From: Rhizophagus clarus
Lineage: Eukaryota; Glomeromycota; Glomeromycetes; Glomerales; Glomeraceae
DNA length: 64,000 bases
Direction: 5' to 3'
Assembly (NCBI GenBank): GCA_015698045.1
Contig: BLAL01000206.1
Coordinates: 124,001 to 188,000, forward strand
Below the pieces are notes generated by a model. The model was not told where the DNA came from. It saw only the letters and a program-made list of their open reading frames with translations, and searched no databases. Of the stretch, positions 44,580 to 56,761 are shown one piece after another. Each line of letters opens with the position of its first letter. The stretch's first letter is position 1. The translations under genes were made by a program, and so were the position numbers.

Positions 44580-45700
44580 ATTCTTCTAGTTGATCACCGG
44601 ATTGATTGGATTTTGATAAGTTTTGATGTATTTGATGTATTTGGTGTATCAACCTTTATAATATTAATAATATTAATGTATTCCATCGCGCTACTTTTTA
44701 CTCGTATAGTATAAGCAAAGCGTATGAGCGATGTGGTCAAGGAGCATTTAATAAAATGAACAATAGAAATATTATTTGGATTTTTTTGAGTTTGAAACGA
44801 GTAGAAGAAATTTTACAATTTTGAGAAAGTGTATTTGAGTTTTTGAGTTTTTGATTTTTTTTTTTTTTTTTTTTTAAAAAAAAGAAATTTTTCTTTGTAG
44901 TATCGTTAGGAATTTTCAGAGCCTTTTTATATTATACGATTTGATTTGGGGCGTAAAATGAAATCGAGTGTTCAAAACTTTAAAAAAGATTTTTTTTTTT
45001 ATTAAATCATTGAAATTTTCAGTCGAATGGCTGTGTTTTTTTTTTGGTTATTTATCACTTATTTATTCTTTATAAAGCCACTGTCATTGATTATTTATTT
45101 TTAGGTTTTTTCTTTGTCGAATTCTTTGTTTAAAAAATTACGAACAAACGCTTATTGAAGAATACCTACGTAAAAGGTGCATTATGTCGCATTTTTTTTT
45201 TTAAAAAAAAAAATAATTTGATTCGTAAGATAATTTATACTATTTAATTAACCGGTCGGTTTTTGACATGTAACACCAATTCCTACTCGTCAAAAATTTA
45301 CATGATTCGGAGTTGAAATTCCTTGACATGTTTCTTTTTAACAAAATTGACTAGTAAAAAAAAGATAAGGGGTTCGTGATTACTAAAATTAATAATTTTA
45401 TTCGTGCAAAATATGACAAAGAAAGAAATTATTTTTGACATCTGTATCTCTTTCTTTATAACAAAAACCTATTCAAAAAAGGTTAGATAATTACTACGTC
45501 ATGATCGTCACAATAGTTATGAGCATTTATTTATGTATTGTATACCTGGAAGAAAGTTTAATTAAATTTTTATTTTGAGTAATTTCGTTATACAAATCTA
45601 TTATTAATTAAAAATTGAATAAAAAAAAAAATAAATAAAAAAATAAATAAAATAAAAATAGTTGTAGTAATAATTAATATACGAATATATTAATTGAAAT
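44580..45700. other. Intergenic, no gene seen
   Basis: A+T-rich region downstream of the F-box gene with long poly-T and poly-A tracts (44854, 44987, 45191, 45625). Confidence 0.5.
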
Positions 45701-45701
45701 A

Positions 45702-46712
45702 TCATAAGTATTTTTGAAAGATTAATTTATGATCATCAGTTGTAGAAATTGATGAAAAAGTATCGATATATTTTTCAATTAACAAAGTTACTGTTTTACC
45801 TTCTAAATTTGAAACTTCAAAGTATTCGAGTTTTGGTAAATTAGCTGCTATGCTTAAATAATGTTCCCATTCCTTCCTTATGTTATTTTTAAGAAATTTA
45901 CTATCGTCATTATTATTAATGATTAAATATCGTAAATTTTTTAACGATGGTAGAAATTTTGGGGAAATAGACCTAATGGAAGATTTTATCGTAAGTTTTT
46001 CTAATGTGGTAGCTTTCTCTCCAATCGCATTGCTTAATGACATACATCGTTCAATCCTATTGCCAAAATTCAAACACAAGGATTGTAGTTTAGTTTGCGC
46101 ATTAATAAAATGAACTAAACTTTGATTATGATTATTGTTACACAATTTAATCTCCAAATTGCTTATATTATTACAGATGAAAGCTAATTCATTTAACATT
46201 GTTGAATTCATTAATGTTAGATTAATCTCTAAAGAATTTAGATTAGAGAAAAATGGTTTTGCATTTGGAAAAGAGCATAATAAACATTTGGTATTAACAT
46301 GAAATTTTTTCACATTGTTGCAATTCTTAAAGATTATTTTGTATACTTCTTTCTCTAATAGATCTTTTGTATCTTCTTCCTCTATTAATGTTTGCACCAT
46401 ATCATTAACAAAAGTTGATGAAATGTGAGTAAAAAAATTCAAGTAATTAAACAGTGGTTTACTTGAAGGTAGTTTGGTCCCATTTTCGAGTAAAATGGGT
46501 TCTTTTAGTAATATAGTGCTAAAAAGCCTTTTAAGTGATACTTTCTTATAAGAGACGGGATCCTGGTATTCCCGAGAAAAATATCTCCATAAAATACGAA
46601 CAGCCAAATGACACCAGGACCTGTTCACTAGTAAACATGAATACAGAGAAGAAGGATCATCTTGTAATTCAGCGAAGATTAATAAAAGAACATCGGGAAC
46701 AAGTTGTGTCAT
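45702..46712 (-). CDS. F-box / leucine-rich-repeat protein
   Basis: Single exon, 336 residues. The N-terminal F-box (residues 3-45) reads LVPDVLLLIFAELQDDPSSL, then CLLVNRSWCHLAVRILWR, with the Leu-Pro, Leu-Val-Asn and Trp positions of the Skp1-binding motif. The rest is a series of irregular leucine-rich segments (NLNSLEINL, NISNLEIKL, LEKLTIKSS, LKNLRYLII, LPKLEYFEV) that would bind substrate. F-box proteins recruit targets to SCF ubiquitin ligases, and this family is greatly expanded in Rhizophagus. It is shorter than the 450-550 residues I would expect of such paralogues, so it may end early. A TATAAATAT box lies 115 bases upstream on the minus strand. Confidence 0.9.
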   Translation of the reverse strand: MTQLVPDVLLLIFAELQDDPSSLYSCLLVNRSWCHLAVRILWRYFSREYQDPVSYKKVSLKRLFSTILLKEPILLENGTKLPSSKPLFNYLNFFTHISSTFVNDMVQTLIEEEDTKDLLEKEVYKIIFKNCNNVKKFHVNTKCLLCSFPNAKPFFSNLNSLEINLTLMNSTMLNELAFICNNISNLEIKLCNNNHNQSLVHFINAQTKLQSLCLNFGNRIERCMSLSNAIGEKATTLEKLTIKSSIRSISPKFLPSLKNLRYLIINNNDDSKFLKNNIRKEWEHYLSIAANLPKLEYFEVSNLEGKTVTLLIEKYIDTFSSISTTDDHKLIFQKYL

Positions 46713-46826
46713 TGTTAATGAAGAGATGATGTTAAGTTATAAGAATGTAAAAGTGATATGATAATAAGTGTAAAAAAAAAAAAGAGATGATAAATGAATG
46801 ATATTAAAGTCAACTGGACAACGTAC

Positions 46827-46835
46827 ATATTTATA
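46827..46835 (-). promoter_or_regulatory. TATA-like box of F-box gene
   Basis: TATAAATAT on the minus strand, about 115 bases before the ATG at 46712. Confidence 0.4.
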
Positions 46836-46839
46836 TCTA

Positions 46840-47381
46840 AATTTTGTCATATATAACAACACGATTTGTTAAAGACAATATTTTAACATTTATTAATTAA
46901 TATTTAGTTGAAATCTTATTAATTGTAATTATTAGTAGTTTTAACTTGTGAACCTAAGATAATGATTTACTGGAACAGGGGCTTGCATATTTGATTTAAA
47001 TTGTTTTTCCATATTAACATATGAAATAAGAAAATATTTCTTTAGTTATTTTTTTTAGCAATACATATAAAAATTTATCGATATCGACTATAAAATTAGA
47101 TCATCAAATTATATTAAATTTTATTGGTTGAAAAAAAAAAGATAACATCCGTTTTAACTATTTATCATTGTTTCTTATTTTATACATGAAAGTTTCAATT
47201 TTGAAACTTAACTTGTGTAATCAAATATTTTTCATGTATTTGTGATACTAATTTAAGAACAAAATATTACTTTATTCAGTTTGCTGAAATTTTTGAAATT
47301 TTTTTAAAAATCATTTTCCTTATTTTTTTTTTTTTTTTTTATGTTTCCCTTTAATGGAAATGATTGTAAAACTAGCACAAT
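46840..47381. other. Spacer, no gene seen
   Basis: A+T-rich sequence between the F-box gene promoter and the hAT insertion, with poly-T at 47324-47340. Confidence 0.5.
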
Positions 47382-48307
47382 TGTACAACCAGTGCTTAAA
47401 ATAGTACTATAAATTCCGGCAAAATCCGGAATTTTTAAAAAATCCCCGATAAAATTTTTTCATAACGGATTTTTTTCCGGAAAATTTTTATGATCAACGG
47501 ATTTCTGTCCGGCAAATTTTTTTGTATATCGGCAATATTGTATCAATAAATTATCATTTTGATAATCAAATTTTATGATTTTTTGAGCAAAATGTCTGTC
47601 GAACAATATTTTAAAAAAAAAATTTCTAACAAAGATATGGACGAAATTGATGATAACGAGTTTAATGTTATAGATTCAGATTTAGAAGAAACTAATACTA
47701 ATATTAATAAAAAACAAATACAAAAAAATATAAATTTTAAAAAGAAGAAGACACGCCTCCTAATAAAAAAAAAGACTGAAGGTTTTCAAGAAGAATGGTT
47801 AGAAATTTATAAATGGCTAATATATGATAGTTCGAAAAAACTAATGTTTTGCTCATTATGCAAAAGCCATAAAAAATTAAATAGATTTGGAAAAGAAGGT
47901 AATATAATTTATTATTTTATTATTTTATTTATAATTACATTAATAACCGAAAATTATTTAAATTAGGTTCAAAAAATTTTAAAACTTCAGCTTTATCAGA
48001 ACATGCTTCAACGAAAGATCATACTGATGCAACAAATCTCGAGATATCAAGGGCAGAATTTATTAGAGTTTCAAATAATTCTATAGATAAGGCTCAAAAT
48101 CATATTGGCTCTTTAATGAAAATAATTTTTTGGCTAGCAGAAAATGATATTTCGTTAAACAAGTTATCTGAAGTTGTAAAACTTTGTAGAATTCTTGGAT
48201 GTCCTCAATTAATATCAGCTTCTAGTACAATTAATTATGAAAATAACGTGTCTGGTCGTGAAATATTATCTGCTATTTCAATTTCAATAGAGGAAACTAT
48301 ATGGAAC

Positions 48308-50946
48308 CAGTGCTTAAAATAGAATTTGAATTTTACCGGCTAAGGATCCGGGATAAAAATATTTTGCCGGCCAAGGATCCGGAATGAAAATATTTTACCG
48401 GATTTTTCCGGAATGTTATAAAATTTACCGGCTAAATAAATTTTTTAAGTAAAAGTAAAAACAATATATTTATATGTTCTTTATTAAAAAAAATTTAAAT
48501 TCTTCTTTTACATGCTCCATTCCAAATTTGTAATGCTCTAGTGAAATCAAATTCAGATAAATCTTTTTCTTCTAAACCAACCATCATCCAAAAATGTAAT
48601 GTTTCGTTATTTAAAGAATTTCGCAAATCAGTTTTTATCAAATTTTGCTTTGAAAATCCACGTTCACAATCAACTGATGAAAATGGAATAGAATATATAA
48701 TTCCTAGTAATTTGATAATATTTGGAAAAGCATCATAATAAAACTCAAATAATCTCGGAAGCAATACTTCAATTTTTATGTTTTTAAAATTTGAATATAC
48801 TATTGCTTTATACCCAAACCACTCTCCACAAATATTATTGACTTCTTTTTTATAAAATTCCGATAAAATATTTAACTCTTGTTCCCCATATTTTGCAAGT
48901 TCTTCTTTACAATTTGGCCAATTTGCATGATCAAGTATTTTCATTGAATTAAGTAAAGGTCTATCAGGAAATCTTTCTTGAATTTCTGAAACAACAGCTG
49001 ATGCAAAAGATTGAATATCAACAACTAATTCTGCTTCATAATTTTCGTCCCATGTTAATTGATGTGCACCAATATTACAATCTTCTCCTAATGGTACATT
49101 TGACAAAAATCTATTTAAATTTTCTCCTAATAATAATCTTCCTTCATTATCAAATTCCAAAAATTCCTGCCGAATTTTATTAAGAGTTAACTCTATTACT
49201 GGATCTATGTCAGATATTTGAATTTTTTTTTGTTGAAAAACCTTGCTTAAAGCTGAAAGATATCCAAGAATATCCCATAAAAAATGAAGAAAAGCAAGAA
49301 GTTTCCAATTACAAATTGCTGTATATAAAGAAACAAAACTTTGTTTTTGAAGATTATTAGTGGTTGTTGTTATTGTTTCCAATAATGTATCCATTAAAGA
49401 CTCAATTGAAAGACATAAATTTTTGACTGCTTCATACCAAGAAAGCCATCGGACTTCATAAATTTGTTTTATTTTCAAAATTGGATGTCCTAATATTTCT
49501 TGATATTTGCGTAAAATATCTACCCTTTTACTAGAATTTGAAAAAAAATTATAAACTGACTTTATAATATGTTCAGCATGCTTGCAAAAATCCACTTTTT
49601 TTTCCGCTGAATTGCAGGCTAAAGCTAGCCTATGTGCAATGCAGTGTGTTATAAATAAACACTCATTTCTTTCCTTAATTCTTGACGCTACTCCTGTTGA
49701 TCTTCCTAACATAACACTTGCTCCATCCGAAGCAAAAGACATAAGTTTATTTGTTAAACCTTTAAAAAAAATTATAGTTAATAAAACAAATAAAACTATA
49801 TTAATATATATGTTAAGATTAAAAACTTAGTACCTTTTTTATCGAATAAATCAATAATTGCTTCAAAAATAGTTTTTGAATCTTTGCTTTTTAGTTGAAG
49901 TAATTTTAAAAAACGGACTTTAATCTTTCCATGCAAACAATACTTAACATATATAATAAGGTGAGGTTCACTTGAAATATCTGTACTTTCATCAACCATA
50001 ATACCAAATGCGATAGCTTCATTTAATTCGTTCCATATAGTTTCCTCTATTGAAATTGAAATAGCAGATAATATTTCACGACCAGACACGTTATTTTCAT
50101 AATTAATTGTACTAGAAGCTGATATTAATTGAGGACATCCAAGAATTCTACAAAGTTTTACAACTTCAGATAACTTGTTTAACGAAATATCATTTTCTGC
50201 TAGCCAAAAAATTATTTTCATTAAAGAGCCAATATGATTTTGAGCCTTATCTATAGAATTATTTGAAACTCTAATAAATTCTGCCCTTGATATCTCGAGA
50301 TTTGTTGCATCAGTATGATCTTTCGTTGAAGCATGTTCTGATAAAGCTGAAGTTTTAAAATTTTTTGAACCTAATTTAAATAATTTTCGGTTATTAATGT
50401 AATTATAAATAAAATAATAAAATAATAAATTATATTACCTTCTTTTCCAAATCTATTTAATTTTTTATGGCTTTTGCATAATGAGCAAAACATTAGTTTT
50501 TTCGAACTATCATATATTAGCCATTTATAAATTTCTAACCATTCTTCTTGAAAACCTTCAGTCTTTTTTTTTATTAGGAGGCGTGTCTTCTTCTTTTTAA
50601 AATTTATATTTTTTGTATTTGTTTTTTATTAATATTAGTATTAGTTTCTTCTAAATCTGAATCTATAACATTAAACTCGTTATCATCAATTTCGTCCATA
50701 TCTTTGTTAGAAATTTTTTTTTTAAAATATTGTTCGACAGACATTTTGCTCAAAAAATCATAAAATTTGATTATCAAAATGATAATTTATTGATACAATA
50801 TTGCCGATATACAAAAAAATTTGCCGGACAGAAATCCGTTGATCATAAAAATTTTCCGGAAAAAAATCCGTTATGAAAAAATTTTATCGGGGATTTTTTA
50901 AAAATTCCGGATTTTGCCGGAATTTATAGTACTATTTTAAGCACTG
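48308..50946 (-). mobile_element. Inner hAT copy inserted in reverse orientation
   Basis: CAGTGCTTAAAATAG at 48308 and its complement ending at 50946 bound 2,639 bases. The duplication TATGGAAC lies at 48300-48307 and 50947-50954, both inside the outer transposase gene. It has the same sequence as the outer element as far as I compared, apart from one base missing from a 7-A run (here 6, near 50615), which also accounts for the one-base length difference. The insertion is therefore very young. Confidence 0.95.
48495..50744 (-). pseudogene. hAT transposase of inner copy, one-base frameshift
   Basis: The exons are 50439-50744, 49834-50370 and 48495-49759 on the minus strand, the same structure as the outer gene. 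Exon 1 has a one-base deletion in the poly-A run near 50615, so the frame breaks after about 43 codons. The remaining two exons are identical in sense to the outer copy, including the 415-residue stretch 48495-49742. Either this copy moved with help from an intact sister, or the deletion arose later, or it is a homopolymer error in the sequence. Confidence 0.9.
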
Positions 50947-52684
50947 TATGGAACGAATTAAATGAAGCTATCGCATTTGGTATTATGGTTGATGAAAGTA
51001 CAGATATTTCAAGTGAACCTCACCTTATTATATATGTTAAGTATTGTTTGCATGGAAAGATTAAAGTCCGTTTTTTAAAATTACTTCAACTAAAAAGCAA
51101 AGATTCAAAAACTATTTTTGAAGCAATTATTGATTTATTCGATAAAAAAGGTACTAAGTTTTTAATCTTAACATATATATTAATATAGTTTTATTTGTTT
51201 TATTAACTATAATTTTTTTTAAAGGTTTAACAAATAAACTTATGTCTTTTGCTTCGGATGGAGCAAGTGTTATGTTAGGAAGATCAACAGGAGTAGCGTC
51301 AAGAATTAAGGAAAGAAATGAGTGTTTATTTATAACACACTGCATTGCACATAGGCTAGCTTTAGCCTGCAATTCAGCGGAAAAAAAAGTGGATTTTTGC
51401 AAGCATGCTGAACATATTATAAAGTCAGTTTATAATTTTTTTTCAAATTCTAGTAAAAGGGTAGATATTTTACGCAAATATCAAGAAATATTAGGACATC
51501 CAATTTTGAAAATAAAACAAATTTATGAAGTCCGATGGCTTTCTTGGTATGAAGCAGTCAAAAATTTATGTCTTTCAATTGAGTCTTTAATGGATACATT
51601 ATTGGAAACAATAACAACAACCACTAATAATCTTCAAAAACAAAGTTTTGTTTCTTTATATACAGCAATTTGTAATTGGAAACTTCTTGCTTTTCTTCAT
51701 TTTTTATGGGATATTCTTGGATATCTTTCAGCTTTAAGCAAGGTTTTTCAACAAAAAAAAATTCAAATATCTGACATAGATCCAGTAATAGAGTTAACTC
51801 TTAATAAAATTCGGCAGGAATTTTTGGAATTTGATAATGAAGGAAGATTATTATTAGGAGAAAATTTAAATAGATTTTTGTCAAATGTACCATTAGGAGA
51901 AGATTGTAATATTGGTGCACATCAATTAACATGGGACGAAAATTATGAAGCAGAATTAGTTGTTGATATTCAATCTTTTGCATCAGCTGTTGTTTCAGAA
52001 ATTCAAGAAAGATTTCCTGATAGACCTTTACTTAATTCAATGAAAATACTTGATCATGCAAATTGGCCAAATTGTAAAGAAGAACTTGCAAAATATGGGG
52101 AACAAGAGTTAAATATTTTATCGGAATTTTATAAAAAAGAAGTCAATAATATTTGTGGAGAGTGGTTTGGGTATAAAGCAATAGTATATTCAAATTTTAA
52201 AAACATAAAAATTGAAGTATTGCTTCCGAGATTATTTGAGTTTTATTATGATGCTTTTCCAAATATTATCAAATTACTAGGAATTATATATTCTATTCCA
52301 TTTTCATCAGTTGATTGTGAACGTGGATTTTCAAAGCAAAATTTGATAAAAACTGATTTGCGAAATTCTTTAAATAACGAAACATTACATTTTTGGATGA
52401 TGGTTGGTTTAGAAGAAAAAGATTTATCTGAATTTGATTTCACTAGAGCATTACAAATTTGGAATGGAGCATGTAAAAGAAGAATTTAAATTTTTTTTAA
52501 TAAAGAACATATAAATATATTGTTTTTACTTTTACTTAAAAAATTTATTTAGCCGGTAAATTTTATAACATTCCGGAAAAATCCGGTAAAATATTTTCAT
52601 TCCGGATCCTTGGCCGGCAAAATATTTTTATCCCGGATCCTTAGCCGGTAAAATTCAAATTCTATTTTAAGCACTGTGTACAAC

Positions 52685-53920
52685 AAATGCACAGTTTGAA
52701 CCAATGTGGTTCTGGGGCCGTGCTAACTGTGAAGTTCTGGTGTTGTGTATTGTAAGACACAACGCATATGACACCATACCTCATAATAACGTGAGCCGGA
52801 TATTACTATACGATACCACACAGTTGGTCAATCCTATACCACCTATTATTGGCCACTCCGTATAGTTTTATGTATTGTTATTTGTTCCATGAACATCGTA
52901 CAGTAATGTTTTACTAATTTAATAAAACTAAAACTTCAAATATTGCATATATCCAAAATGAGAAACAATGAGAACAATGAAATTATCTGTTATTGTCTGA
53001 TCGGATATTACACATTTGTGAGATGTAACCGAGTAGTAAAATTCTCCATTTTTACTATACATAGTAATAAACCTAATTGTTTACTATAATTTTGGCGAAT
53101 GTATGTTTAAATAAAGGTCTTTTCATGCACAAATTTAAGCTTATTGATTTTAGATGATGATACAACAACGGCCGATCGATCCAGATAAAACGCAAAGAAT
53201 ATTCAATAAGATCTTTTTTGGTTAATAAGATTTTGAAGATTTGAAATTGTTTTTTTGTCACGCACGAATTACTTTTTATATTTATAATACGCGAAAATTT
53301 TGCACACAAAATAAAAACACGCAAAATTCCTAACCTTCTTACAAAGGATGTATGTTTAATAAGATCATTTTTGGTTAATAAGATTTGATGATTGTTTTTT
53401 TTGTCACATACTAATTATGTTTTTATGATCGCGCACGTTTTACATCGGCAAATAACTTCCGAGTTATATATACCTCACGAAATTAAAACAAACATGAAAT
53501 TTGTCTTTCATGTATTGAAACTAATGTACAAACCCCAAGAAATAATTTCGACCTTTCTTGTTGATTTTGACCAGTAAAATTAGACGATACACGCATTCTC
53601 AAATATTTCATAAAGATTATAAAATGTTTTATTACAAAATTGCGTGTAGATAAATTTAATTTTACTTTCTATTCATGGAAAACAGAGAATATGCGAGCCC
53701 CTACACAAAAAAAACTAAGCATACTTCAACTAAATATTAATTTACTTTCATACATATAAAGTTACTCAAAGAATCTGTAAATTATTATGCATGTTTTTAA
53801 TATAAAGATGGTCATATCTCCTCGTTCCATTCATCAAATTATCCAATCATCATTCTTTGTTATCACATACGTAATACATTTTTTGTCAAATTATACCCAT
53901 AATTAAGTTTTAAAATCAAA
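52685..53920. other. No gene seen; one diverged direct repeat
   Basis: A less A+T-rich patch at 52685-52870 has no open frame. AATAAGATC.TTTTTGGTTAATAAGATTT occurs at 53205 and 53358, followed in both by a ...TTTTTTTGTCAC segment, indicating a roughly 150-base spaced duplication. No supportable CDS. Confidence 0.45.
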
Positions 53921-53923
53921 CAA

Positions 53924-54460
53924 AATGGTTACTATCAACAACGATGTTCTTTTTTTTTGATATTAAACCCTTTGCCCTTTTTATTTGCTTGATGGTTAAC
54001 AAACTTTGGTGTGAAATCACAATTCCAATTTTATGGAAAAATCCCTGTTGTTATAATATTACTTATAGTAATAAAAATTATTTATCCAGCATATTTTATT
54101 ACTATATCGTTAAAAACTTATTATTACCTCCATTATTAAAACCACTCTTTATTTGTCATTTTATAAATAAAAGCTATAAATGATATACATAGCTTCTATT
54201 TGGTCATCTATTAGATCTTGTTGTAATAATCAACTTCTTTAACAAGACTCTTAATAAGGAAATGTTCAAGGTTGGAATGCTTAAACACAATATTAATCAA
54301 CTATCATACATTCTTATTTTATACTCCAGAGACTATACTCTTCTTGAATCATTTACTGAATTAATATATGATTCATTTACTTGTTCTTCTTACTTTTATA
54401 AATTAGCATATAACTGTCAAAATTATTATTATCAATACAACTATAAATTTTAATAGTAAA
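53924..54460 (+). pseudogene. F-box protein relic
   Basis: ATG at 53924 reads MVTINNDVLFF and meets a stop in a poly-T run. In the next frame the F-box continues as FALFICLMVNKLWCEITIPI, then LWKNPCCYN, matching the Leu-Met-Val-Asn-x-x-Trp-Cys pattern of the F-box at 46.7 kb. Further decayed pieces reach about 54450. A poly-T frameshift and many later stops make it non-functional. Confidence 0.65.
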
Positions 54461-54625
54461 ATAATTAAATTAATTGAAATTCAAAAAAATTTAAAACATT
54501 TTAATGACTTTAAAGAGATATTAATAATATTATAAATAATAATATTATAAATGATTTTTATAATAAAATATTTATTAATTAAAAAAAAAATTAATAATTA
54601 TTAATTATTTAATATTATTATTTTA

Positions 54626-54867
54626 GGGTTTTGTTTTTTTTCGCACCTGCAATACATCGCACCCTGAACACTCTGGGCTAAATTACGGTAATGCTGGGCA
54701 AAATTAAACATGTGATATTTAACTAAGGGCGTGAAAAATAGATTTTTTACAACTGAAAAAAGTCTAAGTCCTCAAAATACATATAAAAAAATGAAAAGAG
54801 AAAAAGGTATGACACAGGTGACAAAAAAGTGTGTGATGCATCGCAGGTGCAAAAAATGATTAAACCC
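54626..54867. mobile_element. MULE-type MITE, 242 bases, 9-base TSD
   Basis: The imperfect inverted ends GGGTTTTGTTTTTTTTCGCA and GGGTTTAATCATTTTTTGCA (the latter on the complement) continue into CCTGC.AT.CATC.CAC. ATTATTTTA lies directly outside both (54617-54625, 54868-54876). The 9-base duplication fits Mutator-like elements. No coding capacity. Confidence 0.8.
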
Positions 54868-54876
54868 ATTATTTTA

Positions 54877-55208
54877 TTATCAAAATGATAAATTATTTGA
54901 AATGCTTTTAAAATTCCATAAATTAAAAATATTAATTAGTATTTCATATGAAATTTTTTAGCAAAATTTTTGAAATTTTATAAAATTTTAAAATCTAGCA
55001 AATTTAGTAAAATTAAAAAAGAAAATTTCTATTTGTACACGGTGTGTCTGGATACTGTATCACATGATTTTATAAAAAAAACTTTATCTGTCAAATTTTC
55101 AATTTTATTAATTTTATTTTAGATTTTATTGGTTAGTTTTATGATAAAAATAAGTTACATCACAAAAAATTGCATAATTTTAATTGTATTGTTAATGTAA
55201 TGCTGTAA
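54877..55208. other. A+T-rich spacer, no gene
   Basis: No frame. CGGTGTGTCTGGATACTG-like wording at 55040 is partly mirrored at 56225-56245 (TGTTCAGACACACCGTGT), so 55040-56245 may be one element with inverted ends. Confidence 0.4.
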
Positions 55209-56247
55209 TGTTAATGCAATATATAAGAAATTATAATAAGGAAGAACAGTGAAAAATTAAGGATGTGAGAAAAAGGAAAGATAAATGAAAAGGGATGAAG
55301 ATAATTAAATAAGTAAAAGGAAAAAAAAAGGTGAAGGATAGTGAAAAAAAATGAAAAAAAATGAAGTAGTAATGAGATGAACAAAAAAACAAAAGGAAAA
55401 TGAAAAGGAATGAATGAAGAGAATAAAAAAAGTGAAAGGAACAAAAAAAAGTGAAAGGGAATGAAGAAACAAAAGGATAGTAAAAAGAAATAAAAGAAAC
55501 GAATGGTTAATAAGAAAGAACAAGACAAAATGAAAGAAAATGAAGGGAAGCAATGGGAAATGAAAAACAACGAAAGAAATAAAAAAAGCAATGAAAGAAC
55601 CCAAGGATCAATGAAATGAAACAATGAAAGATCACAGAAAAAATCACAAAAGAAACAAAATAAAAATGAAGGAAACAAAAAGAGAAGTGAAAAATGAAAG
55701 AAAAAAAATGAAAGAAATGAAGGGAAAAGTAAAAAAAATGAAAGAAACAATGAAATGGATAAAGGAAAGTAAGAGAAATAAAAGGAAACAATACAAGAAA
55801 GACCAGAACACCCACCCATAGAAAAAAGGAAAAGAAAATTGGTTAATATCATTTTAAAGAAAATAAACAACAAGAAAAAGATGAAAAAAACTTACATGAA
55901 TATTCACTGAGATAATACACGTCTAAAGAAGAGATAAAAAGGTTAGTAAAAATAAAAAAAAATGAAAAGAAAACAAAAAAAAGTAAAACTCACCTTGAAT
56001 TTCCGCCAAAATAGAACTAAAAACAGTCATGCCTAAAAAAAAAGAATGAACAAGTTAATAAAAGTCAAAAGAAAAGATAATAAAAGTAAAAAAACTATCT
56101 ATTACCTTCTCGAAGCTAAAGAAGTAGCTAAAGGTCACGCCTAAAGAATCTAAAAAAAATGAAAAAAAAGAAATAAATAAACCATTTAACACACTGTATA
56201 AATTACATCATTAAATCACGTATACCATGTTCAGACACACCGTGTAA
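55035..56247 (-). mobile_element. Possible TIR element around the purine tract
   Basis: ACACGGTGTGTCTGGATA (55036-55053) is nearly complementary to TGTTCAGACACACCGTGT (56228-56245). The 1.2-kb interval holds the purine tract and mini-exon units. No target duplication could be confirmed. Confidence 0.4.
55209..56160 (-). repeat. Purine tract with two mini-exon-like units
   Basis: The plus strand is almost pure purine (GAAA/GGAAAG) over 55210-55860, so the minus strand is a T/C tract in which long Phe-rich frames are artefacts. Further on, the minus strand has two units with acceptor, short core and donor: 56106-56149 (44 bases, AG before, GTAATA after) and 55994-56032 (39 bases, AG before, GTGAGT after). 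The second reads MTVFSSILAEIQ. It is related to the plus-strand segment at 63420-64000, including the ATGGGTGGGTGTTCTGG block (55807-55823 on the minus strand, 63751-63770 on the plus). Confidence 0.6.
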
Positions 56248-56761
56248 ACTAAGAAATTTTCATTAAAAAAATTATATATTTAATTAGCTATAATTAAAAG
56301 ATATATAGGCTAATTAGTAAAATTAATAAAATTGATATTTTATAAGTTATTATAATTCTGAAATAAAATTACATTTCATAAATCAAATCACATTATATTA
56401 CAAGGTTATATGATATAATTTACTTTTAATTAAATTATAATAAAATATTTTTCATTTGCAAACTTTATTAATTTCTCTATTATTTTCCTATTAATTTTTT
56501 ATCAGTTATCAGTTTTTAAGTTAGATAAGCTGAAAAGTTTTGAAAGCATATATAACAGTTTTTTTGCTTTAAATATAAGCTATAGTTTTTTTTTTTATTC
56601 CTTAAAAATTTTTTACAATCTGTAAGAAAAATAATATATTACTTGATAGAAATATTCAAAAATCATAATTAATAGTTTTAAATATAATTTATTAAGTTAC
56701 AATAGATTGAATTTTAAATTAATAAAATATTTAATTAAAATTTATTTAGTAATTATTTTAA

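Larger units (their letters stand above)
47592..52489 (+). pseudogene. hAT transposase split by a nested element
   Basis: The exons are 47592-47898, 47967-48307 continued at 50955-51150, and 51225-52489; apart from the insertion they form 702 codons with intact splice sites. An alternative ATG at 47559 adds 11 residues. The N-terminus is acidic/basic with a TTF/BED-like finger (MFCSLCKSH...SEHASTKDH). The catalytic part holds VDESTDIS, SFASDGASVMLGRSTG and ITHCIAHRLALAC. The C-terminal dimerisation region contains SVDCERGFSKQNLIK. The inner hAT sits after SISIEETIW in exon 2, so this copy cannot make a full product. The last exon remains open as a 415-residue frame. Confidence 0.95.
47390..52676 (+). 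mobile_element. Outer hAT transposon, interrupted by a sister copy
   Basis: The ends are CAGTGCTTAAAATAG (47390) and its complement (52662-52676), flanked by the 8-base duplication TGTACAAC (47382-47389 and 52677-52684), the hAT hallmark. Subterminal CCGG-containing repeats (TTCCGGCAAAATCCGGAA, ACCGGCTAAGGATCCGG) follow both ends. Subtracting the inner element and its duplication leaves 2,640 bases. Before the second insertion this copy carried an uninterrupted transposase. Confidence 0.95.

Noticed and set aside
45880-46113. Plus-strand frames antisense to the F-box gene
   Set aside because: Shadow frames within the well-supported minus-strand F-box/LRR coding sequence.
55211-55873. A 220-residue Phe/Leu/Ser-rich minus-strand frame resembling a membrane protein
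   Set aside because: It is the translation of a continuous purine/pyrimidine tract; overlapping frames in the other phases are equally open and equally Phe-rich, so it is compositional.
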